NCBI GenBank assembly: GCA_029834535.1
Contig: JAQMWT010000188.1
Location: 23,789 to 87,788, forward strand
Length of the DNA: 64,000 nucleotides
Direction: 5' to 3'
Source: Chrysophaeum taylorii
Taxonomy: Eukaryota; Sar; Pelagophyceae; Pelagomonadales; Pelagomonadaceae
Below are positions 20,680 to 31,191 of the stretch, piece by piece. The stretch's first letter is position 1; each line of letters begins with the position of its first letter. The position numbers and the translations under genes are program-made. The notes beneath the pieces are model-generated. The model had not been told where the DNA came from. It made no database searches and saw nothing but the letters and a program-made list of their open reading frames with translations.

Positions 20680-22364
20680 TTCGTCGGATCGTCGGTCGAA
20701 ATCGTCGTTGCGAAGCGATCTTTGACGGGAGGTCACGTCCTTTTCGGCGGAGTGGGCCGTAGTTTGTACCGAGCTCAAAAGCATCGGCGAGGGGACTGAG
20801 TCGCATTGCGTCTTATGGCTTGCGACCGAAACAGTGTACGACAGGCTTGCCTTATCATAGGTTGCTTCACAGTCCTTCGTTAATTCTTCAACCGTAGAGA
20901 CGTTCAACTCGTCCTCGTAACGAACAATATCCCCGAGGGCGAGCATTTTGCCTTGAGTAATCACGGTCGGCACATCTTGGGTGGATGAAATCGCGACGCG
21001 AGCGGCGGACTTGTCGTGATCTTCGGAAGAGGAACACATTCCATCGACTATCCCGAGTTGCTTGTATCCAGCGGATGTAGCAACGAAAACTTGCCCGTTT
21101 CCAAAAATCTCGGAAAGGGTAACTGGTACGCTGTAAGTGCGTCCAGGTTCGACCTTCATCGTGCGCGCAGCGTAGGCAACCACTTCATGGGCAGCGCTGC
21201 TCGAAACTTGAGAAGGCGTAACGGTCGAGACTCCCCAATTCGTCGAAGCTACCGCTCGTTCCGGCGGTGGACGCTGGAGGTCTCTAATCGTGCACAAGCG
21301 AGCGTAGACTCGATCCTCGACCGTGCTCATGCTCTGCTCCATTGCGGGGTGCTGGTGACCGTAAATCGGTACTACCACAGGGTTGCGCTCATAAGTTGAT
21401 CTGAACGTCAAGACTGGGGAATCGACTCGTCGATCCTGCACCTTTGACCACTTGCGCCCGTATGCTATTTGTGTGCGGTGAAACGTAGTGCGATCCTGCG
21501 GGTAATCCACTACGGCTCCCAGCATTCGAATATCGCGCGCTCCCACTAAAAATAAATTGTTCGTATCAGCCACGATGGCAACCACCGGGACTGCATCGTC
21601 GTCCGCAAGAGCGATTCGTAACGCGGCCCATCTGTGGATGGTCGTCTGGTTAAACCCGACCCATACAGGGTGCGCTCGACTGGAAGTTCGCCTTGGTCAA
21701 AGATAATCTTGTCCTTCGCCAGCTTGGCGACCATCTCGCGGCAAATGTAGGAGACATCAGCCATCCCATCAACACCAATGGTCGTTGCAAACTTCGGCCC
21801 GTCTCGTCTTTTATAAATATATCCAACCATGAACGTCAGTGTGCCAGTGTCCAGACAACCGATGGTAACGAGGTCTTCCTCGATCGTTTCCCCGTCGCGC
21901 GGCGACAGAGCGGTATGATAGCATCGCCCCTTCGGATCCGCGTCGCCCGGCATCTGCATCGTCACAGCTGCCGTCTTGTGCATCGCGCGTCCCACCTCTG
22001 AATCTTCAGCGGCTCTTGCAGCAGCATCTTTGTCTGGTGGCTCTCGCTCTTTTTCGGTCGCGACCTCGGGTGGGCTCGGCACTTCGGCGGCTTCCTCATA
22101 TCCAAGTTTCGCTGATGCCTCGGAGTTCTCCCATATGGCGCTCATTTCATCTTCCCACGACACTTCCATCGAATCGTCCTCGGGTCGTCGATCTCCACTT
22201 CCGATTTCAATCTGGTCTCGGCTCTTCGCGGCATCTTCGCTGCAACTCAGCGATCGACTCCTTCTTTGCTCGGGCGGTTTCTTCGGCAGGATGCTCTGAA
22301 CCTTCGTCCGCGCTTGCTGAAAGCTCCACGTCGTCTTACTTCCGCAAACACTGTTTGACTTCAT
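20680..22364 (-). pseudogene. Retropepsin-like protease region of the Ty3 element
   Basis: The segment TIGVDGMADVSYICREMV (near 21730-21780) fits a retroviral-type aspartic protease, where the consensus is 'VDTGAdvS.I'; here GM replaces TG. About 60 residues on, after a frame change, NLFLVGARDIRMLGAVVDY fits the C-terminal 'fLlG.d.L....a.vD' strand. Between these and the methyltransferase is a ~250-residue spacer with no recognised domain. Upstream, 22364-21950 encodes a long acidic Glu/Asp/Lys-rich linker. Confidence 0.6.
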
Positions 22365-22756
22365 CCAGCTCGCGTATCCATCATTCGTGCCCTTCTCAGC
22401 TTAATCGGCGCTTCGACGGTCCTCATCGGTCACCGGCAGCGAGTTCTGACACTTCTCAATCGGAGGTACATTCGCTTCCTCCTTCGTTTCATCGGGCGTT
22501 TCTTGCAATCGCTCGTCCGTCAAGTTGGGCGTATCTGCCCACTTCTCCTCCATCGGCGCCTCTGTGGTCTGATCGGCCGTGACCAAAATCGTTTCGGGGG
22601 GGGGGGGCAAGCAGAAAAAGAAGACGTCGTCCCCGACGTCAATTCGGTTGACATGACGTCGTCAGCGTGATCGTCCCTGAACGACGCACACAGTGACGAA
22701 CTAGGGGACACTGGATCCTGAAGCGCTGGGTCGTCATCCTCTGAATCTGAGTCTTC

Positions 22757-25028
22757 CTAGTAGCGTGCAGATTCCAAATCTTTGAGTGATATTCCTTCCA
22801 GAACCTGTGTGGAAGGACACCGAACGATCCGAGCGTCGGTGGTCGTTTCCTCCGGTTGCGAACGATAGCTGCTCGTCGCTGCGGCCTCGGCAACATCATC
22901 GGAGTGTCTGGCGGAGCGTGTCTTCGGGTAAATAACAATTCCCAATGGCAACTGCGCTTCGCCCGGGGCTTGGAACGCAAAGGTGGCGCTCGAATACCCG
23001 GAACTATCTTGGTATCGGCCTCCGTCGTATTCGTCGTCGCGCGGGCGACATCGTCTGCGCCGGCGCGAAATTCGACCGGGGCTCCGGCTATCTTGGCGAC
23101 GGCGGGGGCTCGGACTTGGTGTCCGGCTGTTGAGCCGATGGTCGGGGCTCTTACTTCGGCGTCGGCGTGATGATCGTGTAGAAAACGATCGACCGTCTCT
23201 CGGCCGTGTAGACGACGACTTGTCGTCCCTCATACTTTTGAATTCATCCCTCATCGACGCCATAGCGGATCCGATCTCGAAGAGCGCCATCTTGAGGTCA
23301 TGAGTGGATTCCGATCCGCGAGTAGCATTCGAACTAGCTGCATCTCGTCGCTTCTGCCACTCGCCGCGGGGTATCGGTCGTTTCTTATCCTTCGTAATGC
23401 GCTTAAACATGACGCAATTGTAGGGACTCGGTTCTCTATTGCAAATCACGCGACCCCCATACTCATCTTTATCGTATGTAGACCAGAAAAAAAAAGGGAA
23501 AAAAAATCCACAGTCCTTGCACGAAAACCGGCACCATTCCTTGGGGTCGTTTTGGATTCGTTCGGTCTTCGCTGGCGGTTTTCCGGATTAACTTTCGTCT
23601 GCTGATCTGAGGTCATAGCCCGACCTCCCCGCCCTCGAGGCGGTTTATTGGATTTCTGATTCGAGGGCGTCCGTTGACCTTGGTCATTTTCTTCCTCGAT
23701 CATTTTCCGGAAATCATTTTCTAAGCGCCACCGTCGATGTGAACGTAAGATGACTATCGGGATGGCCGCTCCTCATAGTCCGCACGCGGGTTCGTAAATC
23801 CTGGGACTCTAGCCCACTGACCAAATAGTCGATGATGTCGACATCATCCATCGTGCGCGTGGAAGCGGAACAAAAAGCCAACGCTTTCGTCTGAAACTTC
23901 GTGCAATACGTCTGCACGTGTCGTTCCCCGCTCTTCTTGGGGACCGAAGCTTGGGTGACCGTACCGAACTTGTCGAGGAGCTCTTGCGGCGTGCTCGGCG
24001 GCCGGCAGGTCGATCTGAAATATTCTTAAATGCGTTCGCAGTATTGTTTTTTTCAGGCGGCGGATTCGACGTACCGGAGATCCGTGGTCCTTGTCGTCCG
24101 TATCCAACCTGAGGTAAAAGGACAGAGTGTGCTCTAAGTCTTCGCACAACTGCTCGTATTTATTCAAATGCTCTTCGAAAATCGGGGCGACCGTGTCACG
24201 CAGGTGCACCGGTAGTAAATATCGAAGCTTTTCCACCGAGTAGTGGTCTTCCGACAACGAGCCCATCACTGCGGCAGAGTTCAGGTTGAATTGTCGCTGA
24301 TCGCGACCGTCAATCACTAATTTAAAACTGTGGGCTTTAAGTCCGGAATTGGGGCGGCGGGTTCTGTGCCGGTCGACTCTTTCGAATGCACTCGCAAAGG
24401 TTTCCGATAGATCCTTGAAAAATTCTTTCGCCCCGTGCTCTTTCTCTTCTTGTTCCGATCTGGGACGGGTTTCTTCCCTAGTTCCTTGGTCGGTTCTCGA
24501 TTCGGTCCGCCTCGCGGGAGATTGACTCCCCCGCCCCGTACTCCTCGATCGTCTCGCAGGCCGATCGTAGCTGCTGGATTGTTGGGTGGCTCGTTGTTCT
24601 TCTCGCTCTACCCTCCATGCTTCTTGCTTGCGTCGAAACTCGTCGATCTGCGCGCAATGCCTTGGGATTGGCTCGTTGTTGCCGCAGCGCTTCCTTCAAC
24701 TCAAAAAATTCTTGTTGGCGCTCTTGTTCCATCTTCGCCTCGGATTCTGCTCGTTCGCGATCGAATCTTGCGGTTAACTCTTCGTTTTCGCGTCGTATAC
24801 GCTCGAGACTTTCCCGAATTTGCACTCGGTGGCCCGTTTCCGTCTCGCCCGTGTCGCGTTCGCCGCGCTCGGGGTCCCCGTACTCAATGGTGAGAATATG
24901 CCGGGCTCTACCGGTACTTCTTTCGCGTCGACGTTTTCGTCGCCGCTAGCGCCTATCTCCACGCGGTTTGCCTCTGCGGCCGCGGGAATGGGAGGTTGTT
25001 CTTCTTCATGCTCGTCAGCGTCCTCCAT
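22757..25028 (-). pseudogene. Gag region of the Ty3 element
   Basis: Several frames together look like Gag. They include a coiled-coil helix (IRRENEELTARFDRERAESE, 24478-24825) and a capsid-like helical segment with EHLNKYEQLCEDLEHTL and YCTKFQTKALAF plus IIDYLVSGLESQDLRTRV (23714-24317), as in Retrotrans_gag proteins. A basic Arg/Ser-rich tail follows (22757-23449). No CCHC knuckle was found. The frames are broken repeatedly, so this copy has no intact gag. Confidence 0.6.
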
Positions 25029-25204
25029 TCTGTCGATGATGCTGAATCTCCAGGTTCTGCACTTCTTTCGCGTCGACGTTTTCGTCGCCGCTAGCGCCTA
25101 TCTCCACGCGGTTTGCCTCTGCGGCCGCGGGAATGGGAGGTTGTTCTTCTTCACGATCGTCAGCGTCCTCCATTCTTCGATGATGCTGAATTTCCAGGTT
25201 CTGC
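24916..25204. repeat. 145-bp tandem duplication in the gag leader
   Basis: ACTTCTTTCGCGTCGACG starts at 24916 and again at 25061, and the following sequence repeats with few differences to about 25204. On the minus strand it duplicates the MEDADEHEEEQPPIPAAAEA coding segment. Confidence 0.9.
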
Positions 25205-25645
25205 TGGGATCCGTCACTCCTCGTAGTAACTAACTAACTTCAGACCTCTCCCGAGCATGGGAGCCAGGCCGTAGCACGCGTCTTAAATCTCAACGCGGTC
25301 CTTCACTGCCCAATCCAAATCTGGGAACAGTTGTTGCGAACTCCTCGCCCGCTCAGCACTCTCTTGGTGCTTCTGTGAGTAGCTAACTCACGCGCTCGAC
25401 AGCTTCCGCCGTCCTCGCGACTTCCCGGGGTTCGCGCGTCGGTATGTTCCGAATCGCGCGTTCGTCGTCCTCTCGACGTACGAAACAAACAAATTTCGCG
25501 TAGAACTCTCCACGTCAATCGACCCTCTGAACTCGGCACGCTTGATCAGGGCGTGCACGCGGATCCGCACCGTATCTCGTAGTGCGTGCGGGCACTCGTT
25601 CGTCGGCGACCGATGTACCCGCCGATCTCGTACTCCTCCACCACG

Positions 25646-25970
25646 TGTGGCGGCACAAACGTTTCCGACCTCTAGGGACGGGGGGGCACTCACCAACACG
25701 GCGGAGCTCTCTACACTCACGGTAGGCTCGGGCTTGGGGGCCGGCTACGCGTCGCCACACACGTGTTCTCGCTCGCCTAGCCTCTCAACTTGAGGCTGGC
25801 AATTGCTTTATGATAAACAAGATACTCTTGACAGAGAAATCAGGATGACGTCAGGGGAGTGACGTGACATCACTTGACATCAAGGGGGAAATAGGAAAAG
25901 GCATCCCGTTGAACGGGTACAAAATCTTGAGGAGCGGGGTAAGGCTCAGCGAGCATGAGTTGCCGCCACA
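25646..25970 (-). repeat. Ty3-type 5' LTR (325 bp)
   Basis: Begins TGTGGCGGCA and ends TGCCGCCACA on the plus strand, a perfect 10-bp terminal inverted repeat. Direct copy of 15368-15689. As the gag-side LTR of a minus-strand element it holds the promoter. Confidence 0.92.
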
Positions 25971-26260
25971 TCACTTAAAAAAAAAAAATTGTCAAGTCTT
26001 TCCAGCATCTTGCTGATGGCCTTGCATTGCGTGGACGGTGTGAAGCGTGTGCGGATGACCCTTCTTGGACGCATTTCTGCTTTGGCCGGCGTTGGTTTTC
26101 CACCTTCCAGCGGCGCCGTCGAGTACCGTCTGTTTGATGGGGCTCGCTCCACTTTGCTGACGCAGCTTGGCCTTGCGGGCCTTCGTGCATAATAGCCTGC
26201 GGATGTCGACCTCTCACTTTTCTCGTCCGGACATCTTTTATTGGCCCGTGCAAGTCATTC

Positions 26261-28960
26261 ATGACGCGCACCATGCAGGTTAAGTTCCTCGTGGAGCAAC
26301 AACGAGCCACCGGCGCGATGAAGCACGAGGGGAGCCGTTGGAGCTTCGAGGGTAAGGCTTCCTATCAGTCCTTTTGAAACCGCTCAACTTCTCTGCTGAT
26401 GAAGGATGCCATTTGCAGTCGTCCTCCACGACTGCATTTTCGCCAAACCATGCCCGTACTTCATCTCGCTGCAGCTCGACAAGTCGAAACGATTACGAAC
26501 AGAAGTATGTCCATCTTCGTCGCGGGTGGCAAAGCTGAACTGTCAAACTCAGGTGTCGTCTGCAACAACCACTCCGTCGTTCGCAAAAGTGTTCCGCGAC
26601 GTCGACTTCGATTGCGCTTCCGAGGAGGAAGAGCATCGGTTGATTCTCGAGGCGTTTGTGGTGTTGGGAATAGGCGGACAGTACGAAGCTCCGCAGCTGC
26701 TTGGCACGGCGCAGGTGTCTTTCCCAAAGCGCATTGTCGAGAGCCTCTCGCAGCACGTGACGCTGATTCGACGACGCACGGACACCGAAATTGTTGTCGG
26801 CAAGCTTCGCGTCGAGATCCGCGTCGAACGTGCGCCGGGCGAGCTAGTCGTGTTGGTGCGGCATGCCACCGCGCCGTTCAGTTGCTCTGTTTGTGTTGAC
26901 GGCGTCTTGTTCAGCGCTGCGCAATCTACGCCGCCTTGGAACGAGCGTTTGACGTTGGCAATACCTCCATCAAAGGAACGGAGCTCGCTGCGCGTCGAAT
27001 TCGACAAGTCACGGGATGTCTTGGACCTGCCGCTGAAACGACTGGCTCCGTTCTACACTCACACCTTGGAGCTCGAGTGGCCATCCAAGGAGGCAGCACT
27101 CTTGTCGTTGACCGCGATCGATCCTGCCCTGCCGCTGGTCACCAAAGTTATGGTGAACCGAATCACATTCAAGCTCGCCCACGAAACGGCTGGCGGAGAG
27201 GCAGGGAGATGCGAGAAGTTGGTTGCGGTGCTGCAGGTTGTAGACAGCGCCGCCATCGGGCCGACGACGAGTGCATGGCTCCTCCGCGAACACGCTTTCC
27301 CTCGGGATCACTGCGTTTTACATGACGGCAATGATGAACCCGCGGTACCATTGAACGAAGGCGGTGAATGGATGCGATCGCATCGCCAGCCTACGCTCGA
27401 GGCGAAGGCGGAAGACGGGGTCTATGCTTGGCAGGATGCTGCAGTCTTCGCTCTCGGGTCACTCGACTTGTCCTTGGAAGGCAAGGCTGCCATGGTCGTA
27501 GTGGAATTTCTCCGCGCCGACGGTTTATTGTGTGGTAACGAGAAAGATCTTGAGCGCATCGGATACGCTGTATGTCGCGTACCGAGCGTCGCGTGTGTTG
27601 ACGTGCGCGTGCCCGTGCGCGCATACGTCGACGACGCCTTGGTCGGCGACTGCAATCTCGCTCTCGCTGTCGAGAAGATGGATAGAGTGTTTTCGCAGCA
27701 GCCAACGCCCAACATCTACGCTGGCTTGCGGTATCCGGAGTTGGCCACTCGAACTGATTGGGAACCCTCGACGAAATACAACACGGATTATCGGACACAG
27801 TTCGCAGCATTGACCGAAGAACTGGCGGAAAAAGAGGCGCGTACTGTATAGCCACAACGCGGTGGAAAAGAAAGATAGCGCAGGTGGCCATTCAGCGCCT
27901 GGTTGCCGACGTCGAAGAGCGCAACGAGGCACTGCGCAAGTGCGGCGAGAAGATACGTCGTCTGCAGAGTGCGGCCAAAAGAGCCGAGCAGACGAACCAA
28001 GGGCTCGAAAAAAGGATTCAGGAGGAGGAGGAGGAACGGTGCCGCGAATACGAGGTCGGTCTTGGTTCATTTGCGCGCGCAACAGAGCTTCATTTGCGCT
28101 GCTCTCACACAGACCATCGAGGGCGAGCTTGACACGATGATCTCGGGTGACCCTGACCAGAAGCTGCGCACCCTTGGGCGCATGTATCGAAAACTTCAAC
28201 GCGAGCATACGGCACTTCTCGCCGCGAGCGATTGGCAAAAGTCCATGGAAAAGGAATTTAGCAAGCTCAAGGTAGTGTTCATACGTTGGGCTCGCGTGGA
28301 TTACACGACGCGTGTAGGTCGCACACCATCGCCTTCAGCAAGCGCACGCAGCGCAGGCTGCTTTCATCCAAAGCTTCCAAAGCGACAAATCCAAGATCGA
28401 CACGTACAAGACGACCATCACCATGCAAGAGAAGATTATCCATAAACTGGAGAACATTATCGACGCCAAGTTACAAGTGCTCTGCCGCCAGCGTGCCGCG
28501 GAAGCCAAGGCGACCCGCGATGAGATCGAGAGGATCAAGACCGAGGGCACGCGCGCTGTTGAATCCCTTGCTGCAGACTTGAGAACACAGGAGACGCAGC
28601 TCAAGGTGGAACAGGCCAGGCAACGCGAAGTGCAGTTGACAAAGGAGGCCGAGCTCAAGGAGAAAGAAGCCAGATTGCGAGACGCCGAGGTACGACGCTC
28701 CTACCCTTGCTGAACATGTTGTGCTGGGGCAAAAAAGAGCGTCTTCGTAGGTTGCCAAGGAGGCTGTCAATAGCGCCTTTGTGCTTGACGCTAAGGACCA
28801 AAAAATCCACATGCTCGAGGAGCAGCTCGTGTCAAACGCGACCGAGTCCGGTCGCGAGATTGCGCGGCTAAATTTGAAAATCTTTGAACTCGAAATGCTT
28901 AGGAACGAGGAACCGCCGAGCGAGCAAGCACCCAACGTGGACCTTCCTGCACACTACTAG
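26261..28960 (+). CDS. C2-domain and coiled-coil protein, CCDC33-like, seven exons
   Basis: Exons 26261-26351, 26419-26504, 26553-27845, 27884-28054, 28112-28271, 28357-28689 and 28751-28960 join in frame. The start is the ATG at 26261 or the in-frame ATG at 26273. The N-terminal ~450 residues look like one or more C2 beta-sandwiches (FEVVLHDCIFAKPCPYFISL; VVLVRHATAPFSC; LDLPLKRLAPFYTHTLELEW). The C-terminal ~290 are coiled coil: VAIQRLVADVEERNEALRK, GDPDQKLRTLGRMYRKLQRE and TMQEKIIHKLENIIDAKLQ. C2 followed by this type of coiled coil recalls animal CCDC33, a poorly characterised protein linked to cilia and testis; that identity is tentative. It ends 83 bp from the convergent gene at 29044. 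Confidence 0.7.
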
Positions 28961-29043
28961 TGAGTGGCAGCAATCTGTATGTAAAGAAACTGAGGTCCTC
29001 GCTCGCATACATTATGCATATTCGTAAATCTCGTTGGTCATGG

Positions 29044-31116
29044 CTAGAACGAAGGAGGACCAATGCTCATGTGCACACTTTCGCTGCGGTTCGCTGTAGC
29101 GCGTGATGGCAAGTCGTGCACAAGGTGTTCAAACTCCGCTAACACCTTGGCACGGAGAGTGGCATTTTCATCGGAAGAAAGGAGGCCGAGCTCGTTGACC
29201 TGGACAAGCCACATAAGCTTGCGTTTGAGTGTCTCGAGGCGCGAGTCAGCACTGCCCTGGACAGAAGGAGGCTCGGGTTTGTGTGCCGCCGCCGCCGCCG
29301 CCGCCGCCGTCTCTTGGTTGATAGCATCGGCCACTTGCTCGGGAGTGGCTAGCGAAAGGTCGTCGTCGTCGTCTGAAGTCTTTTCTTCGTGGCGGTGTTG
29401 TGACTCTTGTCGAGAATGAGTTTCATCGACGACGGGTGGTTGTCGACGGTCGGCAGACATTCGCGAGCTGGGGCAACAGTCTTCTCGATTGTCAGCGGCC
29501 AGCCCCCTCCACCAGCGAGCGGTTGCCTGTTTAAGGACGAGCGCTAGGCGCTTCTTCTCTTGGGTCTTGAGGGTCCAGGAAGTGAAATTTTCGTTTCGTC
29601 GTTTGGTCGAGTGCATGGCGAGGTCGACAAAAACGACGTCTGCGCGCGGAACGATCGCTGTGGCATTGGATTCGAAGAAGCGTTCGCCGAGCATCGACTC
29701 GTTGAGGGGCGAGGCGACTACGGGGTCGAGAGGCGTGGCGAGAACGTTGTTCTCTTCGTCGGGTGCGGCGGTCGCGATGCCCAGGACAAAGTCGAGGCCC
29801 TCAGCTTCTTCGCGTTGCCACACGACGTTGGACCGAGGAGCGATGTCGCGCGTTTCGTGCACCACGAGACGATCGCGCGATTCCCAGCGCAGCTCGTCGC
29901 GGTCGAGGCGCGCGAGAAGGCCGCGCTTGGCCATCTCGCTGATTTTCACACCATACCGCTTTTTCGGCGCGGCACTTTTTTTTCTTTTGTGCGACGACGA
30001 TGTTCGTCGTTTCCATTTGTTGTTGTTGTTGTCTTGGTCGTCGTCTTCGTCGTCTTCGCCGCCATAACGTGGCGAGGAGGACGACGCGGTGGAAGAAAAG
30101 GAGGGTCCGCGCGGGTCCCCAGCACCGTCGAGCTCAAGATCAAGGTAGGCCAGAGTGTCGCGGCGGACCAACTCGGGCGCCCTCGAGAAGTCGCGCTCGA
30201 AGGTCGCGTCGAGCGCGAACTTGGAGGAGGACTTGATGTCGTCCCGAAAGAAACGAACCTTGACGAGGCTGTCCGGCTCGGTGCCGTCGCCTTCGACGAG
30301 CTCGAGAATCTCTACCAGCGCCCACCACAAATCGCCCTCGTGCTTGGGGGGATCGTAGACGCGCGCGACGGCGAGCGATCCTACGCGCGGGACTAAGTGG
30401 TCGTGGTCCGTGGCAACGTCGCACTCGAACGCCGCGCGACGCCCGAGCTCCTCGACCTGTTTGGCCAGGTGGGATTTCTCGGCGTCCAGCCGCGCCCGTT
30501 CCTCGTTCCGTCGCTTGTCGGCTTCCCGCAGCCTTTTCTGCTCGCGCTCGAGCTGTTCGATCTCTCGCGACAGCCGGTACGTTTCGTCGTCGCGTTGTTC
30601 GTCGACTACCGATCGTCCGCGCAACGCCGTCGTGATCGACCCCCGCAGTTCCAAGTTCTCGGCCTCGAGTTCCTCGAGGCGCCGAGCGACCAACCCCGAG
30701 TGTTCGGCCGTCGTCGCCTCGAATAGCCTTTGGATTTCTGACGTCGCGTTCGCGTCGTCCTCGTCCAGGCACGCGCCGTCGTCGCATCGACGCATGAAAA
30801 CCACCAGGCGGCTCGAAGCCGCCACGCTCGCCGCCGCCGCCGCCACGCCGGCATCGATCTCGCTCGCGAGCAAGTCGAGCCCTAGACTGTCGCCGTCGAG
30901 CGCGGCCACGAGCGACGCAATCTCGCTCGCCGTCGCCTCCTGCGTCTTGCGCAGCTTGTCCAGCTCGCGCTTCGCCCCCTTGGCCTCCTCGATGAGCTCG
31001 TGCGCGCTCCTCAGCAGTGCATCGCTCGATTCGCTCGACACCCTCTTTGGGTATCGACACAGCCCGAACACCACAGCGACAAATAAGCGCCGCCGACTCA
31101 TCATGGGCGTTGCCAC
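29044..31116 (-). CDS. Unrecognised secretory or membrane-targeted coiled-coil protein
   Basis: One uninterrupted 690-codon frame. The N-terminus (MATPMMSRRRLFVAVVFGLC) looks like a signal peptide or anchor. Residues 30-240 are predicted coiled coil, with heptads such as REIEQLEREQKRLREADKRR. A folded segment follows (VGSLAVARVYDPPKHEGDLWWALVEI, then VKVRFFRDDI), which may be a small beta domain. An acidic/Asn-rich linker with a Lys/Arg-rich stretch (KWKRRTSSSHKRKK) comes next, then a second folded block (ADVVFVDLAMHSTKRRNENF) and a poly-Ala run. I do not recognise a family. The basic cluster could be a nuclear signal, which would conflict with the signal peptide reading. Confidence 0.65.
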   Translation of the reverse strand: MATPMMSRRRLFVAVVFGLCRYPKRVSSESSDALLRSAHELIEEAKGAKRELDKLRKTQEATASEIASLVAALDGDSLGLDLLASEIDAGVAAAAASVAASSRLVVFMRRCDDGACLDEDDANATSEIQRLFEATTAEHSGLVARRLEELEAENLELRGSITTALRGRSVVDEQRDDETYRLSREIEQLEREQKRLREADKRRNEERARLDAEKSHLAKQVEELGRRAAFECDVATDHDHLVPRVGSLAVARVYDPPKHEGDLWWALVEILELVEGDGTEPDSLVKVRFFRDDIKSSSKFALDATFERDFSRAPELVRRDTLAYLDLELDGAGDPRGPSFSSTASSSSPRYGGEDDEDDDQDNNNNKWKRRTSSSHKRKKSAAPKKRYGVKISEMAKRGLLARLDRDELRWESRDRLVVHETRDIAPRSNVVWQREEAEGLDFVLGIATAAPDEENNVLATPLDPVVASPLNESMLGERFFESNATAIVPRADVVFVDLAMHSTKRRNENFTSWTLKTQEKKRLALVLKQATARWWRGLAADNREDCCPSSRMSADRRQPPVVDETHSRQESQHRHEEKTSDDDDDLSLATPEQVADAINQETAAAAAAAAHKPEPPSVQGSADSRLETLKRKLMWLVQVNELGLLSSDENATLRAKVLAEFEHLVHDLPSRATANRSESVHMSIGPPSF

Positions 31117-31191
31117 CTAGGTTTTTCTAGGGTTTTTGAAGATCGACTGGTAGTAAGTAGGGGGGTGTGTGTGTGGGTCTGTCTGTTTGTC

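Larger units (their letters stand above)
15368..25970 (-). mobile_element. Ty3/gypsy-type LTR retrotransposon carrying a DNA methyltransferase
   Basis: A 10.6-kb element bounded by direct LTRs that start TGTGGCGGCA (TGTGCCGGCA in one copy) and end TGCCGCCACA. On the minus strand the order is LTR, gag, retropepsin-like protease, cytosine-5 methyltransferase, reverse transcriptase, RNase H, zinc-binding and core integrase, integrase C-terminal domain, LTR. Reverse transcriptase before integrase is the Ty3/gypsy order. About twenty LTR differences by eye, several frameshifts and an in-frame TGA show it is an old, dead copy. A candidate primer-binding site (TGGTGGAGGAGTACGAG) lies 2 nt inside the upstream LTR. 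Flanks TCACC and TCACT may be a target-site duplication with one change. Confidence 0.9.

Noticed and set aside
30140-31060. 306-codon minus-strand frame inside the coiled-coil gene
   Set aside because: Arg/Gly-rich shadow in an alternative frame of the 690-codon gene, with no domain.
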